From NCBI RefSeq assembly GCF_000429185.2, contig NZ_AUBJ02000001.1, forward strand, positions 5,580,001 to 5,644,000: a DNA stretch of 64,000 bases. Reading direction: 5' to 3'. This DNA is from Actinoalloteichus caeruleus DSM 43889 (lineage in GTDB: Bacteria; Actinomycetota; Actinomycetes; Mycobacteriales; Pseudonocardiaceae). The position numbers and the translations under genes are program-made. A model generated the notes under the pieces. That model ran no database searches and was not told the origin of the DNA. It worked only from the letters and a program-made list of their open reading frames with translations. Shown piece by piece: positions 16,516-25,876 of the stretch; within the stretch, counting starts at the first letter, position 1; every line of letters starts with the position of its first letter.

Positions 16516-19500
16516 GTGTCCCACAGACGTAGTCCCGCCAGCCGGGAACGCAACTCCGTCAGAACGTCCCGAGGCCGAGCCGGTACCGCCGTCACGGCGT
16601 TGACCGCGATCACGGCAGCGCTCGTCGTGCCCCCGGCCGCCTCGGCCCAGGATGACGCCGCCGGCGACGTCCTCTCCGTCGATTCCGCCGTCACCCGTGC
16701 CCTGGATGCCAAGGGCAGCTCCGACGTCTGGCTCGTCCTGGAGGACCGGGCCGACCTCAGCGCCGCCGCCGAGACCACCGGCTGGGTGGAACGGGGCGAG
16801 GCGGTCGTGTCGGCCCTGCGCGACCACGCGGCCCGAACCCAGAAGCAGGTGATCGGGCATCTGACCGAGGCCGATGCCGAGTTCAGCTCCTTCTGGATCT
16901 CCAACCGCGTCCTGGTCCGCGACGCCACCCGGGAGTTGCTGACCGGGCTCGACCGGTCCTCCGGTGTCTCACGGGTCACCCTGCCCGTCACCCTCGACGC
17001 GCCGGAACCGGTGGAGGAACGGCCAGCCCGGGTGTCGGTGGACGCCCTGGAGTGGGGGGTCGCCGAGATCAACGCCGACGCCGTGTGGAGCGACTACGGC
17101 GTCCGGGGTGAGGGCATCACCGTCGGCAGCATCGACACCGGGGCCCAGTACGACCACCCCGCCCTCGTGGACAGCTACCGGGGCAATCTGGGATCCGGCT
17201 TCGACCACGACCACAACTGGTTCGACCCGGCCTCGGTCTGCGGCAGCCCTTCCCCCGCCCCCTGCGACAACAACAGCCACGGCACCCACGTCACCGGCAC
17301 CATGACCGGTGACGACGGTGGGGACAACCAGATCGGCGTCGCGCCCGGTGCCCAGTGGATCGCGGCGAAGGGCTGCGAGGCCAACGGGTGCACCGACGCC
17401 TCGCTGTTGGCCTCCGGGCAGTGGATGCTCGCCCCCACCGACCTGGCCGGTGAGAACCCGCGTGCCGACCTGCGCCCCCACGTGGTGAACAACTCCTGGG
17501 GCGCCTCCAACGGGCCGATCATCGACCCCTGGTACGACGACGTGGTCGCCGCCTGGAACGCCTCCGGAATCTTCGGGCTGTTCTCCAACGGCAACTCCGG
17601 GCCCAGCTGCGACACGGCAGGGTCGCCAGCCGACTCCCGGTACTCCTACGGCGTCGGCGCCTACGGGTCCACCGGGTCGATCGCCAGCTTCTCCAGCCGG
17701 GGACCCGGGTTCGACGGTGAGATCCGACCGCACATCTCCGCCCCCGGCGTGAGCGTCCGGTCGGCCACCCCCAACAGCTCCTACGGGCTCAAGAGCGGCA
17801 CCTCGATGGCCGCGCCGCACGTCGCCGGTGCCGTCGCGCTGCTGTGGTCCTCGGCGCCCAGCCTCGTCGGGGACGTCGAGTCCACCCGGGACCTGCTCAA
17901 CGGCAGCGCCATCGCGGTGGACGACACCAGCTGCGGTGGGACTCCGGAGAACAACAACGTCTGGGGCCACGGCAAGCTCGACGTGCTCGCGGCGGTCGGC
18001 GCGGCGCCCCGCGGCGACACCGGGGTCCTCGCCGGCAGCGTCACCAACTCCGCCACCGGGGACCCGGTGGCCGGGGCCCGCGTCTCGCTGGCCGGCCCGC
18101 TGGAGCGCGCCACCTCCGCCGACGCGGAGGGCCGGTTCTCCGCGACGGTGTCGGTCGGGGAGTACGAGGTCACCGTGTCGGCCTTCGGCTACGGCGAGTC
18201 CACCAGCACCGCCACGGTCTCGCTCGACGAGACCACGTCCCTGGAGTTCGAACTCGACCCCGTGCCGACGCGGTCGCTGGTGGGTGAGGTGACCGACGCC
18301 AGGGGCGCACCGCTGCCCGGTGCGACGGTCGTGTTCGACGACCACGTCCTGCCCGCCGTCACCACCGACGACGAGGGCGGTTACGCCTTCGACGCGGTGC
18401 CCGAGGGCAGCTACGCCCTCACCGCGGCCGGCTCCGCCTGCGTCGAACCGGTGACCCGCGAGACCGTCGTCTCCGGTTTCACCAGGGTGCTGAACTTCCG
18501 GCTGCCCGACGTCACCGACGAGTACGGGCACTCCTGCCGGGTCGGCCAGGGCGACTACACCGAGGGCGAGACCAGGTTGGCGCTGACCGGCGACGACCGT
18601 TCGGAGACCGTCGACCTGCCCTTCGACTTCGACTTCTACGGCGAGACCTACGGCAGCGCGGCCGTCTCCACCAACGGCTTCCTCGCCTTCGAGGGCCCGG
18701 CGACGGCGTTCCTGAACGGGGCGCTGCCCAGCGCCTCGGCGCCGAACGCCGCCGTCTACCCGTTCTGGGACGACCTGAATGCCGACGCGAACTCCGGCAT
18801 CTACACCCGGACGGCCGGGGAGGCCCCGAACAGGACCTTCCTCGTGGAGTGGCGCGAACTCACGTTCTTCGGCAGCGGCTCCCGGCGGGTGGACTTCGGG
18901 GTGACGCTCCACGAGGGCGGTGACATCGTCTTCGACTACCGCGACCTGGGCGAGGACGACGCCATCGAGCGGGGCGCCTCCGCGACGGTCGGCATCGAGA
19001 ACGCCTCGGGGACCGTCGCCCTCCAGTTCTCCCACAACGCGGCCAGCCTGCGGTCAGGCAGCTCGATCACCTTCAGCCTGCCCGACAGCGGGTTCGTGAC
19101 CGGTGCCGTCGTCGACGGCAACGACGGCGGGCCGGTGGCCGGGGCGCTGGTCGAGTTCCTCCAGCGCGGTGAGGTCGTGTCGACCACACGCACCGGGGAC
19201 GACGGCACGTACCGCAGGCAGCTGCCCCTCGGCTACTACACGGTGGCGGTCAGCAAGGAGAACTACGTCGCGACCACCGGCACCGCCTACGTGGGCGAGT
19301 CCGGGGAACGGGTCAGCCACGACGCGACGCTGCGCACCAGCCGGGGCGCCACCAGCGTCGACCGGCTGGAGTGGCTGCTGCCCGGGGACACCACCCGGGA
19401 GGCCGAGATCACCGTGACCAACGTCGGCACCGAGCTGCTGACCTGGGAACTCACGCCCGACCCCGAGGCGGGCCCCGCCTCCAGGGCCATCGGGGTGCCC

Positions 19501-20169
19501 TGGCTGTCCCACGAGCTCACCAGTGGACAGCTGCGGCCCGGCCGGGCGGTCACCCTCGGGTTGGAGGTCGACACCGGCGGGCTCGCCCCTGGTGTCCACG
19601 AGGGGGTGGTGGCCTTCCGGACCAACGGTGGCCGGCAGGCGGTGCTGCGGGTGCCGGTGCGGCTCGTCGTGTCCGCGCACTGGCAGGCGGTGAACCCCGC
19701 CGGTGCCGCGCACACCGACTCGACCGGCATCGAGTGGGTCGCCGACCAGGCGTACCAGACGGGCTCCTTCGGGTATCTCGGTGACGACGTCACGACCGCC
19801 GAGGTCGACGAGTCGGTCGACATCCGGGACACCCGGGAGGACGCGGTCTACCGGAGTCAACTCGTGGGGCTGGAGGGCTACCGCTTCGACGCGCTGCCGG
19901 CCGGGACCTACGAACTGACGCTCGGTTTCGCCGAACTCGACCGGTCCCCCCGCCTCGACTGGCGTCGTTTCGACGTCCAGCTCAACGGGCGGTACGTGCT
20001 CGTCGGCCACGACATCGCCGAAGCGGTCGGGGGACTGCGTGCCGACGAGCACACCACCACGGTCACCGTGGAGGAGGGCGGGTCGGTGGACCTGCGTTTC
20101 CTCGCCCGGCGGGGTTACGAGCCGCCGGTGCTCAACGCCGTCCAGCTGGTGCACCGACCTGACCTGTGA
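16516..20169 (+). CDS. Secreted subtilisin-like (S8) protease with carboxypeptidase-regulatory and malectin-like domains
   Basis: A 1217-residue exported serine protease. A signal peptide (hydrophobic TAVTALTAITAALVV, cleavage after ASA near residue 44) is followed by an inhibitor-like prodomain. The S8 catalytic domain has Asp207 (GSIDTGA), His255 (NNSHGTH) and Ser430 (SGTSMAAPHVAGA), and covers about residues 190-500. Then come two carboxypeptidase-regulatory-like modules (about 505-660), a beta-rich module with VSTNGFLAF and PFWDDLNAD resembling bacterial nidogen-like repeats (about 665-855), a third regulatory module (about 860-945), an immunoglobulin-like segment and a C-terminal malectin-like carbohydrate-binding domain (about 1060-1217). 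The GTG at 16516 follows GAGGAGGG; an upstream in-frame start would bury the signal peptide. It likely degrades extracellular protein on polysaccharide-rich surfaces. Confidence 0.9.
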   Translation: MSHRRSPASRERNSVRTSRGRAGTAVTALTAITAALVVPPAASAQDDAAGDVLSVDSAVTRALDAKGSSDVWLVLEDRADLSAAAETTGWVERGEAVVSALRDHAARTQKQVIGHLTEADAEFSSFWISNRVLVRDATRELLTGLDRSSGVSRVTLPVTLDAPEPVEERPARVSVDALEWGVAEINADAVWSDYGVRGEGITVGSIDTGAQYDHPALVDSYRGNLGSGFDHDHNWFDPASVCGSPSPAPCDNNSHGTHVTGTMTGDDGGDNQIGVAPGAQWIAAKGCEANGCTDASLLASGQWMLAPTDLAGENPRADLRPHVVNNSWGASNGPIIDPWYDDVVAAWNASGIFGLFSNGNSGPSCDTAGSPADSRYSYGVGAYGSTGSIASFSSRGPGFDGEIRPHISAPGVSVRSATPNSSYGLKSGTSMAAPHVAGAVALLWSSAPSLVGDVESTRDLLNGSAIAVDDTSCGGTPENNNVWGHGKLDVLAAVGAAPRGDTGVLAGSVTNSATGDPVAGARVSLAGPLERATSADAEGRFSATVSVGEYEVTVSAFGYGESTSTATVSLDETTSLEFELDPVPTRSLVGEVTDARGAPLPGATVVFDDHVLPAVTTDDEGGYAFDAVPEGSYALTAAGSACVEPVTRETVVSGFTRVLNFRLPDVTDEYGHSCRVGQGDYTEGETRLALTGDDRSETVDLPFDFDFYGETYGSAAVSTNGFLAFEGPATAFLNGALPSASAPNAAVYPFWDDLNADANSGIYTRTAGEAPNRTFLVEWRELTFFGSGSRRVDFGVTLHEGGDIVFDYRDLGEDDAIERGASATVGIENASGTVALQFSHNAASLRSGSSITFSLPDSGFVTGAVVDGNDGGPVAGALVEFLQRGEVVSTTRTGDDGTYRRQLPLGYYTVAVSKENYVATTGTAYVGESGERVSHDATLRTSRGATSVDRLEWLLPGDTTREAEITVTNVGTELLTWELTPDPEAGPASRAIGVPWLSHELTSGQLRPGRAVTLGLEVDTGGLAPGVHEGVVAFRTNGGRQAVLRVPVRLVVSAHWQAVNPAGAAHTDSTGIEWVADQAYQTGSFGYLGDDVTTAEVDESVDIRDTREDAVYRSQLVGLEGYRFDALPAGTYELTLGFAELDRSPRLDWRRFDVQLNGRYVLVGHDIAEAVGGLRADEHTTTVTVEEGGSVDLRFLARRGYEPPVLNAVQLVHRPDL

Positions 20170-20537
20170 GCCGGTGGAGGTGACGTCGTCCGAGTCCCGG
20201 ACGGCGGGGTGCGTGGGCGTCGGGGGAGACCCGGCGCCCCCTCCTCGCGTACCGCTCCCCGTCGCGGGTGAGTCCCGCCGTGCTCGGCCGAGGGCGACGG
20301 GGCGACGGGGCGACGGGGACGGCGTTCCTGGTGCGCGGGTCCGGTGCCGAGGCCCGTTCGGCCCCGTTCGGCCCGTTCGGCCAGTCCCTCCCGCCGTCCT
20401 GAGGGGGCGGGTACCGAGGACCAACCCACCGCTGCCCGGGGCCGGGGCGGCACACCAGCGGACCACGATGGACACCGGCACGACTCCACCGCCGACTGCC
20501 GCCTCCCCGCACCGCGAGGGCGAGGTGGCATGTCGGA
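20170..20537. repeat. Gene-free interval with short tandem repeats
   Basis: Between the convergent protease and formate dehydrogenase genes lie three copies of CGACGGGG (20295-20318) and three imperfect copies of a CCCGTTCGG unit (about 20352-20381). No gene or T-tailed terminator is evident. Confidence 0.5.
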
Positions 20538-21572
20538 TCAGGCGACGTTCTCCTCCGCGGCCCGCGCCGCGCGTTCCCGCACCCGCGCTCGCTGCGGTTC
20601 GACCGTGTACTTCGGATCGCGCGCCGACTCCATCCCGGCGTGGAACACGCCGAACCGGGTGCAGGCCGATCCGACGAGCAGCGCGGCGCCGCACACGCCC
20701 GCCGCCACCCGGCTCCGGCGGCCGAGGAGCGCGCCGCCGACCGCACCGGCCACGGTCAACGCCTTCGCCGCCTTCATCAACCGGCCGCCCCACCCGGTGC
20801 GGTAGGGCTCGGCGACCATGCCCATCCGCCGTTCCATGCGCGCGGTGGCGGCGAGCTCGCCCGCCGCCGCGAGGACCGCCGCGCGGCGGGCCGGCCCGGT
20901 CTGGGCGGTCGGCGCGGCGATCATCGACGCACCCGAGGCGGCCAGCGCGGCCGAGGAGACGAAGACGAACGGGAGTTCGCGGTGGCCCTCATGCCAGGCG
21001 GGGACGGCGGTGTCGGCGGCCAGCGCGGCCGTGTAGGCGGCCACCAGCGGTCCCAGCACGGCCGCCGTCGCCGTCGCGGTCGCCCCGATCCTGGGGAACC
21101 AGCCGGTGAGGTCCGTGATCGCGGCCGCTCCGGCCGCCGGACCGTAGGCGGCCAGCAGCCAGGAGCCGACGCTCATCGGCGAGGTGATCTTGAAGACGCG
21201 GAGCATGTTCAGGAAGCGGGCGGGGCGCCCCAGGTCGTGCACCAGGGCCACGACCGACCCGGACACCGCGCCGAGCGCCACGAGCTTGGCCGGCCTGGCC
21301 AGACCGGGCCGGTTCGTCCAGTGCCCGCCGGCGGCGAGGACCGACGACCCCCCTGCCAGGCCGCCGAGGAAGAAGTACCCGGCGATGTCGGTGGCCGCCC
21401 AGCGGGGCGGGTTCAGCACGGGCAGCCCGTAGTAGGAGTCCGGGCTGTACTCGGGAGCCGCGGTCCGCTGCCCCCGGGGCCGCCACCGCTGTTCCCCGGT
21501 GCCCCCGACGCGGGCCTCCCGCCCGGGGTGCGCCCCCCTGATGCCGTCCCTGGTGACGTCCGACGTGCTCAT
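20538..21572 (-). CDS. NrfD/PsrC-type membrane subunit of formate dehydrogenase
   Basis: A 344-residue polytopic protein of the NrfD/PsrC family, expected to anchor the formate dehydrogenase and pass electrons to or from the quinone pool without haem. After an N-terminal hydrophilic stretch the family region begins at YYGLPVLNPPRWAATDIAGY and contains about eight membrane helices (FFLGGLAGGSSVLAA, LVALGAVSGSVVALVHDLGR and others), ending in a basic cytoplasmic tail. The start ATG at 21572 overlaps the stop of the four-cluster subunit gene by 4 bp, showing translational coupling. This takes the place of the cytochrome b556 gamma subunit found in enterobacterial formate dehydrogenase-N. Confidence 0.87.
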   Translation of the reverse strand: MSTSDVTRDGIRGAHPGREARVGGTGEQRWRPRGQRTAAPEYSPDSYYGLPVLNPPRWAATDIAGYFFLGGLAGGSSVLAAGGHWTNRPGLARPAKLVALGAVSGSVVALVHDLGRPARFLNMLRVFKITSPMSVGSWLLAAYGPAAGAAAITDLTGWFPRIGATATATAAVLGPLVAAYTAALAADTAVPAWHEGHRELPFVFVSSAALAASGASMIAAPTAQTGPARRAAVLAAAGELAATARMERRMGMVAEPYRTGWGGRLMKAAKALTVAGAVGGALLGRRSRVAAGVCGAALLVGSACTRFGVFHAGMESARDPKYTVEPQRARVRERAARAAEENVA

Positions 21573-22546
21573 GACCGCCTCCCGACGAACATCGCGGCCA
21601 GTCCACCGAGCATGGTCGCGGCGGCCACGCCCACGTGCGCCCACATCCGGGGCAGGTCCCTGGTCGTCACCACCGGGTCGGGGGGCAGCCCGTACACCTC
21701 GGGTTCGTCCAGCAGCAGGAAGAACGCACCGTCCCCGCCGACGCCGTCCTCCGGGTCGTGGCCGTACAGCCGGGCCGAACCGACGCCGTCACCGTGCAGT
21801 TGTTCCACCCGGGCGGCCGCCCGCTCGCGCAGCTCGTCCAGTTCCCCGAACTGGATGGAGTCAGTCGGGCAGGCCTTGGCGCAGGCGGGCTCCATGCCCA
21901 CGCCGACCCGGTCATAGCACAGGGTGCACTTCCAGGCGCGGCCGTCGTCCGGTCGCTGGTCGATGACCCCGTAGGGGCAGGCCGGCACGCAGTAGCCGCA
22001 GCCGTTGCAGATGTCCTCCTGCACGACGACGGTGCCGAACTCGGTGCGGAACAGCGAACCGGTCGGGCAGACGTCGAGGCACGCGGCGTGGGTGCAGTGC
22101 TTGCACACGTCGGACGCCATCAACCATCGCAGGTCGGTGTCGCCCGCCGATCCGCCGTCGCCTCCCCGGCCGGGCTGTTCGGGGACCAGCGGCGCCGGCC
22201 ACCCGCCCTGTTCGGGGACGGTGACGCCCTGGGCGGCGGCGGCCAGCGCGTCCACACCCCGGTGCGACTCGTCGGGCGGGGGCCCCACCAGGGGTTTGCG
22301 CTGTTCGACGAACGCGACGTGCCGCCAGCTGTCCGCTCCCAGCCGGCCGGTGTTGTCGAAGGACATGCCCGTCAGCTCCAGGCCGTCCTCCGGGATCGCG
22401 TTCCACTCCTTGCAGGCCACCTCGCAGGCCTTGCACCCGATGCACACCGAGGTGTCGGTGAAGAAGCCGTAGCGCGGGGGTGCGTCGCGGTGGCCGGCGG
22501 AGGCCGCGACGTGCGGGTCCGGTCCGGAGAACTGGTTGGTCGGCAC
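21569..22546 (-). CDS. Formate dehydrogenase iron-sulfur (beta) subunit
   Basis: A 325-residue electron-transfer subunit with four Cys clusters for [4Fe-4S] centres: CIGCKACEVAC (about residues 34-44), CKHCTHAACLDVCPTG, CNGCGYCVPACPYG and CTLCYDRV...CAKACP. This is the layout of FdhB/HybA-type proteins. A single C-terminal hydrophobic segment (VGVAAATMLGGLAAMFVG) before RR would tether it to the membrane, as in FdnH. The GTG at 22546 follows the catalytic-subunit stop by 5 nt. Electrons should pass from the molybdopterin subunit through these clusters to the NrfD protein. The family is clear. Confidence 0.92.
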   Translation of the reverse strand: MPTNQFSGPDPHVAASAGHRDAPPRYGFFTDTSVCIGCKACEVACKEWNAIPEDGLELTGMSFDNTGRLGADSWRHVAFVEQRKPLVGPPPDESHRGVDALAAAAQGVTVPEQGGWPAPLVPEQPGRGGDGGSAGDTDLRWLMASDVCKHCTHAACLDVCPTGSLFRTEFGTVVVQEDICNGCGYCVPACPYGVIDQRPDDGRAWKCTLCYDRVGVGMEPACAKACPTDSIQFGELDELRERAAARVEQLHGDGVGSARLYGHDPEDGVGGDGAFFLLLDEPEVYGLPPDPVVTTRDLPRMWAHVGVAAATMLGGLAAMFVGRRS

Positions 22547-22551
22547 GGCGC

Positions 22552-25500
22552 TCAGGCCTCCGTTCCGGTGGTTTCGGTGACGCCCGCTCGCCGCCGGTAG
22601 TCCTCCACGTAGCGGCGCAGCGCGGCGCCGCGGGGACGTCGCCCGGGGCGGATGTCCGCCGTCCAGGCCTTGACCTCCTGGATGTGGGCGTTGGGGTCGA
22701 GGGTGATGGAGGACAGCTCGTTGGCGGAGTCGCCGGTGGTGTAGCCGTTGGGACCCCAGTGGTAGGGCATCCCGATCTGGTGGACGGTCCGGCCCTGCAC
22801 GAACAGGGGCGTCATCCGGTCGGTGACCACCACCCTGGCCTCGATGGCGTTGCGGGCCGTCACGATGGTGGCCCACCCGTGGTGTTCCAGCCCGCGTTCC
22901 TCGGCCAACTCCGGTGAGACCTCGCAGAAGAACTCGGGTTGGAGTTCGGCCAGGTAGGGCTGCCACCGCGTCATGCCGCCCGCGGTGAAGTGCTCGGTGA
23001 GCCGGTAGGTGGTGACCACGTACGGGTACACCTCGGCGCCCGGCTCGTCCCCGCTGGGCTGGTAGCGGTTGTCCTCCCGGGAGTTGGCCAGCCGCACCGG
23101 GTTGCGCTGCTGCGGGTACAGCAGGTTCGGGAACGGGGACTCCTGGGGCTCGTAGTGGGTGGGCAGCGGCCCGTCCACCAGGCCCGCCGGCGTGTACAGC
23201 CAGCCCTTGCCGTCGGCCTGCATGATGAACGGGTCGACCCCGGAGATCGCCTCCACACCGCGCGCCTCGGGGGCCGGCCGGTAGGAGGGGGGACGGTCGG
23301 CGATGAAGTCGATGCTGTCGTGGCCGGTCCAGCGGCCCGCCTCCTCGTCCCACCACACCAGGGCCTTGCGTTCGCTCCACGGCCGGCCCTCCGGGTCCGC
23401 CGACGCCCTGCTGTACAGGGTGCGGCGGTTCTGCGGCCACGCCCACCCCCACTCCGAGCCCGTCCAGTTCTGCTCGCGGTGCGGTCGCCGGCGGGCGGCC
23501 TGGTTGACCCCGTCCTGGTAGACCCCGCAGTAGATCCAGCAGCCGCACGAGGTGGAGCCGTCGTCCCTGATGTCGTCGTAGCCCGACAGCGGCCGCCCCT
23601 CGGCGTCCCAGCCGTTGATCTCGGCCAGGACCGCCTCGGCGTTGGGGTCACCCAGCGTGCCTTCCAGTGGGTAGTCCCAGGTCAGGTCCAGGATGGGGCG
23701 GTCCATCGGCTCGGTGGAGCCGGCGAGCCGTTCCCGGATGCGCCGCCCGAGGTGGTAGATGAACCACATGTCGCTGCGGGCCTCGCCGTCGGGTTCCTTC
23801 GCCTGGTGCTTCCACTGCAACAGCCGGTTGGTGTTGGTGAAACTGCCGGACTTCTCGATGTGCGCCGCCGCGGGGAAGAAGAACACCTCGGTGCCGATCT
23901 CGGTGCTGCGCAGCTCGCCGGTCTCGATCTCGGGCCCGTCCTGCCACCACGTCGCGCTCTCGATGAGGGAGAAGTCCCGCACCACCAACCAGTCCAGGTT
24001 GGCCATGCCCAGCCGCTGCATGCGGGAGTTCGCCGAGCCCACCGCCGGGTTCTCGCCGAGCAGGAAGTAGCCACGGCAGATGCCGTCCCGCTGGGCCATC
24101 ACCGTGTCGTAGGTGCTGTGCCCGCCGGTCAACCGGGGCAGGTAGTCGAAGCAGTAGTCGTTCTCCTCGGTGGCCGCCGGCCCCCACCAGGCCTTGAGCA
24201 GACTGACCACGTAGGCCCGCATGTTCGCCCAGTAGCCCTTGTCGGCGGCGTCGGAGGAGATGAAGTGGTTTAGGTCCTCGTGCAGGTGGGCGTGGGGCAT
24301 CGGGATGTAGCCGGGCAGCAGGTCGAAGAGGGTCGGGATGTCGCTGGAACCCTGGATGCTGGCGTGTCCCCGCAGCGCCAGGATGCCCCCGCCGGGGCGA
24401 CCGATGTTGCCCAGCAGCAGCTGGAGGATCGAGGCCGCGCGGATGTACTGGGCGCCGACGCTGTGCTGGGTCCAGCCCACGGCGTAGGCGAACGCCGTGG
24501 TGCGGTCGCGTCCCGAGTTGCTGGTGATCTCCTCGCAGACCCGCAGGAACTTCTCCCGGGGGATCCCGCACACCTGTTCCACCATCTCCGGGGTGTAGCG
24601 GGCGTAGTGCCGACGCAGGACCTGGAAGACGCAGCGCGGGTGTTGGAGGGTCTCGTCGCGGAGCGGTTCCCCGTGCAGGGCGGGACCGCCGAAGCCGTGC
24701 GACTCGGGGTGACCGGAGGACTGCATGTCCCGCCCGGGGTGCCGTGGCTCGTCGACGCTACGCTTGCCCGCCGCCGAGGCGACGCGCACTCCCTCGTACT
24801 GCCAGGAGTCGACGTCGTAGGTGCCGTCCTCGCGGTCGAACCCGCCGAAGAGGCCGTCGAGGTCCTCGGTGTCCTGGAAGTCCTCGTGGACCAGCATCGC
24901 CGCGTTCGTGTAGTTGACCACGTAGTCGTGGAAGTACTTCCCGGTGCTCAGGACGTGGTTGATGATGCCGCCGAGGAAGGCGATGTCCGTGCCGGCGCGG
25001 ATCGGGACGTAGAGGTCGGCCAGCGCGCTGGTCCGGCTGAACCGGGGGTCGACGTGGATGACGGTGGCGCCCCGGGCCTTGGCCTCCATGACCCACTGGA
25101 ACCCCACCGGGTGGGCCTCGGCGAAGTTCGACCCCTCGATGATGATGCAGTCGGAGTGCTGGAGGTCCTGCAGGTAGGTGGTGCCGCCACCCCGCCCGAA
25201 GGAGGTGCCCAGGCCGGCGACGGTGGAGCTGTGGCACACCCTGGCCTGGTTCTCCACCTGGACGATGCCCAGGGCGGTGAACAGCTTCTTGATGAGGTAG
25301 TTCTCCTCGTTGTCCAGCGTCGCCCCGCCGAGGCTGGCGATGCCGAGGGTGCGTCGGGTGCGGGACCCGTCCACCTCCTCCTGCCAGTTCTCCCGTCGTG
25401 TCCTGATCACCCGCTCGGCCACCATGTCCATGGCCGTCTCCAGGTCGAGCGGTTCCCACTCGGTGCCGTACGGCCTGCGGTACAGCACTTCGTGCCGCCG

Positions 25501-25797
25501 TGAGGACCCCGTGGTCAGCTGGAGGCTCGCCGAGCCCTTGGGGCAGAGCCGGCCCCGGCTGACCGGTGAGTCCGGGTCCCCCTCGATATGGGTGACCCGT
25601 CCGTCCTGGACGTAGACGTTCTGGCCGCAGCCGACCGCGCAGTAGGGGCAGATCGACTTGGACACCTTGTCCGCCGTCGCCACCCTGGGTCGTAGGGACT
25701 CGGTTTCGCGGGACACGGCGGCCGCGCCGCGTCCCAGGCGGTCGGGGCCCGTGAGCTGCCGGAACACCGGCCAGTCGAGCCAGCGGGGAGTCGCCAC
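22552..25797 (-). CDS. Formate dehydrogenase catalytic (alpha) subunit, molybdopterin, Cys-type
   Basis: A 1081-residue bis-MGD oxidoreductase oxidising formate to CO2. An N-terminal [4Fe-4S] site (CPYCAVGC...RLCPKG) starts near residue 50. The position that is selenocysteine in E. coli FdnG is Cys188 here (RVCHSSTVAG), followed by GLGTSFGRGG. Later blocks include EGSNFAEAHPVGFQW, IHVDPRF and the C-terminal beta-barrel domain (GMPYHWGPNGYTTGDSAN). There is no TGA codon in the frame and no twin-arginine signal in the first 50 residues (start MATPRWLDWPVFRQLTG), so unlike FdnG it may face the cytoplasm. The GTG at 25797 follows GAGGAGG. It heads a tightly coupled three-gene operon; maturation genes (fdhD, fdhE) are not in the window. 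Confidence 0.93.
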   Translation of the reverse strand: MATPRWLDWPVFRQLTGPDRLGRGAAAVSRETESLRPRVATADKVSKSICPYCAVGCGQNVYVQDGRVTHIEGDPDSPVSRGRLCPKGSASLQLTTGSSRRHEVLYRRPYGTEWEPLDLETAMDMVAERVIRTRRENWQEEVDGSRTRRTLGIASLGGATLDNEENYLIKKLFTALGIVQVENQARVCHSSTVAGLGTSFGRGGGTTYLQDLQHSDCIIIEGSNFAEAHPVGFQWVMEAKARGATVIHVDPRFSRTSALADLYVPIRAGTDIAFLGGIINHVLSTGKYFHDYVVNYTNAAMLVHEDFQDTEDLDGLFGGFDREDGTYDVDSWQYEGVRVASAAGKRSVDEPRHPGRDMQSSGHPESHGFGGPALHGEPLRDETLQHPRCVFQVLRRHYARYTPEMVEQVCGIPREKFLRVCEEITSNSGRDRTTAFAYAVGWTQHSVGAQYIRAASILQLLLGNIGRPGGGILALRGHASIQGSSDIPTLFDLLPGYIPMPHAHLHEDLNHFISSDAADKGYWANMRAYVVSLLKAWWGPAATEENDYCFDYLPRLTGGHSTYDTVMAQRDGICRGYFLLGENPAVGSANSRMQRLGMANLDWLVVRDFSLIESATWWQDGPEIETGELRSTEIGTEVFFFPAAAHIEKSGSFTNTNRLLQWKHQAKEPDGEARSDMWFIYHLGRRIRERLAGSTEPMDRPILDLTWDYPLEGTLGDPNAEAVLAEINGWDAEGRPLSGYDDIRDDGSTSCGCWIYCGVYQDGVNQAARRRPHREQNWTGSEWGWAWPQNRRTLYSRASADPEGRPWSERKALVWWDEEAGRWTGHDSIDFIADRPPSYRPAPEARGVEAISGVDPFIMQADGKGWLYTPAGLVDGPLPTHYEPQESPFPNLLYPQQRNPVRLANSREDNRYQPSGDEPGAEVYPYVVTTYRLTEHFTAGGMTRWQPYLAELQPEFFCEVSPELAEERGLEHHGWATIVTARNAIEARVVVTDRMTPLFVQGRTVHQIGMPYHWGPNGYTTGDSANELSSITLDPNAHIQEVKAWTADIRPGRRPRGAALRRYVEDYRRRAGVTETTGTEA

Positions 25798-25876
25798 CGG
25801 GACCTCCTCGGATACGGCCCCCCGTGGGGCCGTGGGCCTGTCGTCTCCAGCTTCGGCCCGTGGGCCGTTCCCCGCC

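Noticed and set aside
20295-20381. CRISPR-like or origin-like iteron array
   Set aside because: The repeats are only 8-10 bp, GC-rich, adjacent without spacers and few in number; they look like simple sequence slippage.
22939-25503. Long plus-strand frames opposite the formate dehydrogenase subunit
   Set aside because: No recognisable domain; the minus strand has all catalytic motifs.
22552-25797. Selenocysteine-containing formate dehydrogenase
   Set aside because: The catalytic position is encoded by TGC (Cys188) and there is no in-frame TGA before the stop.
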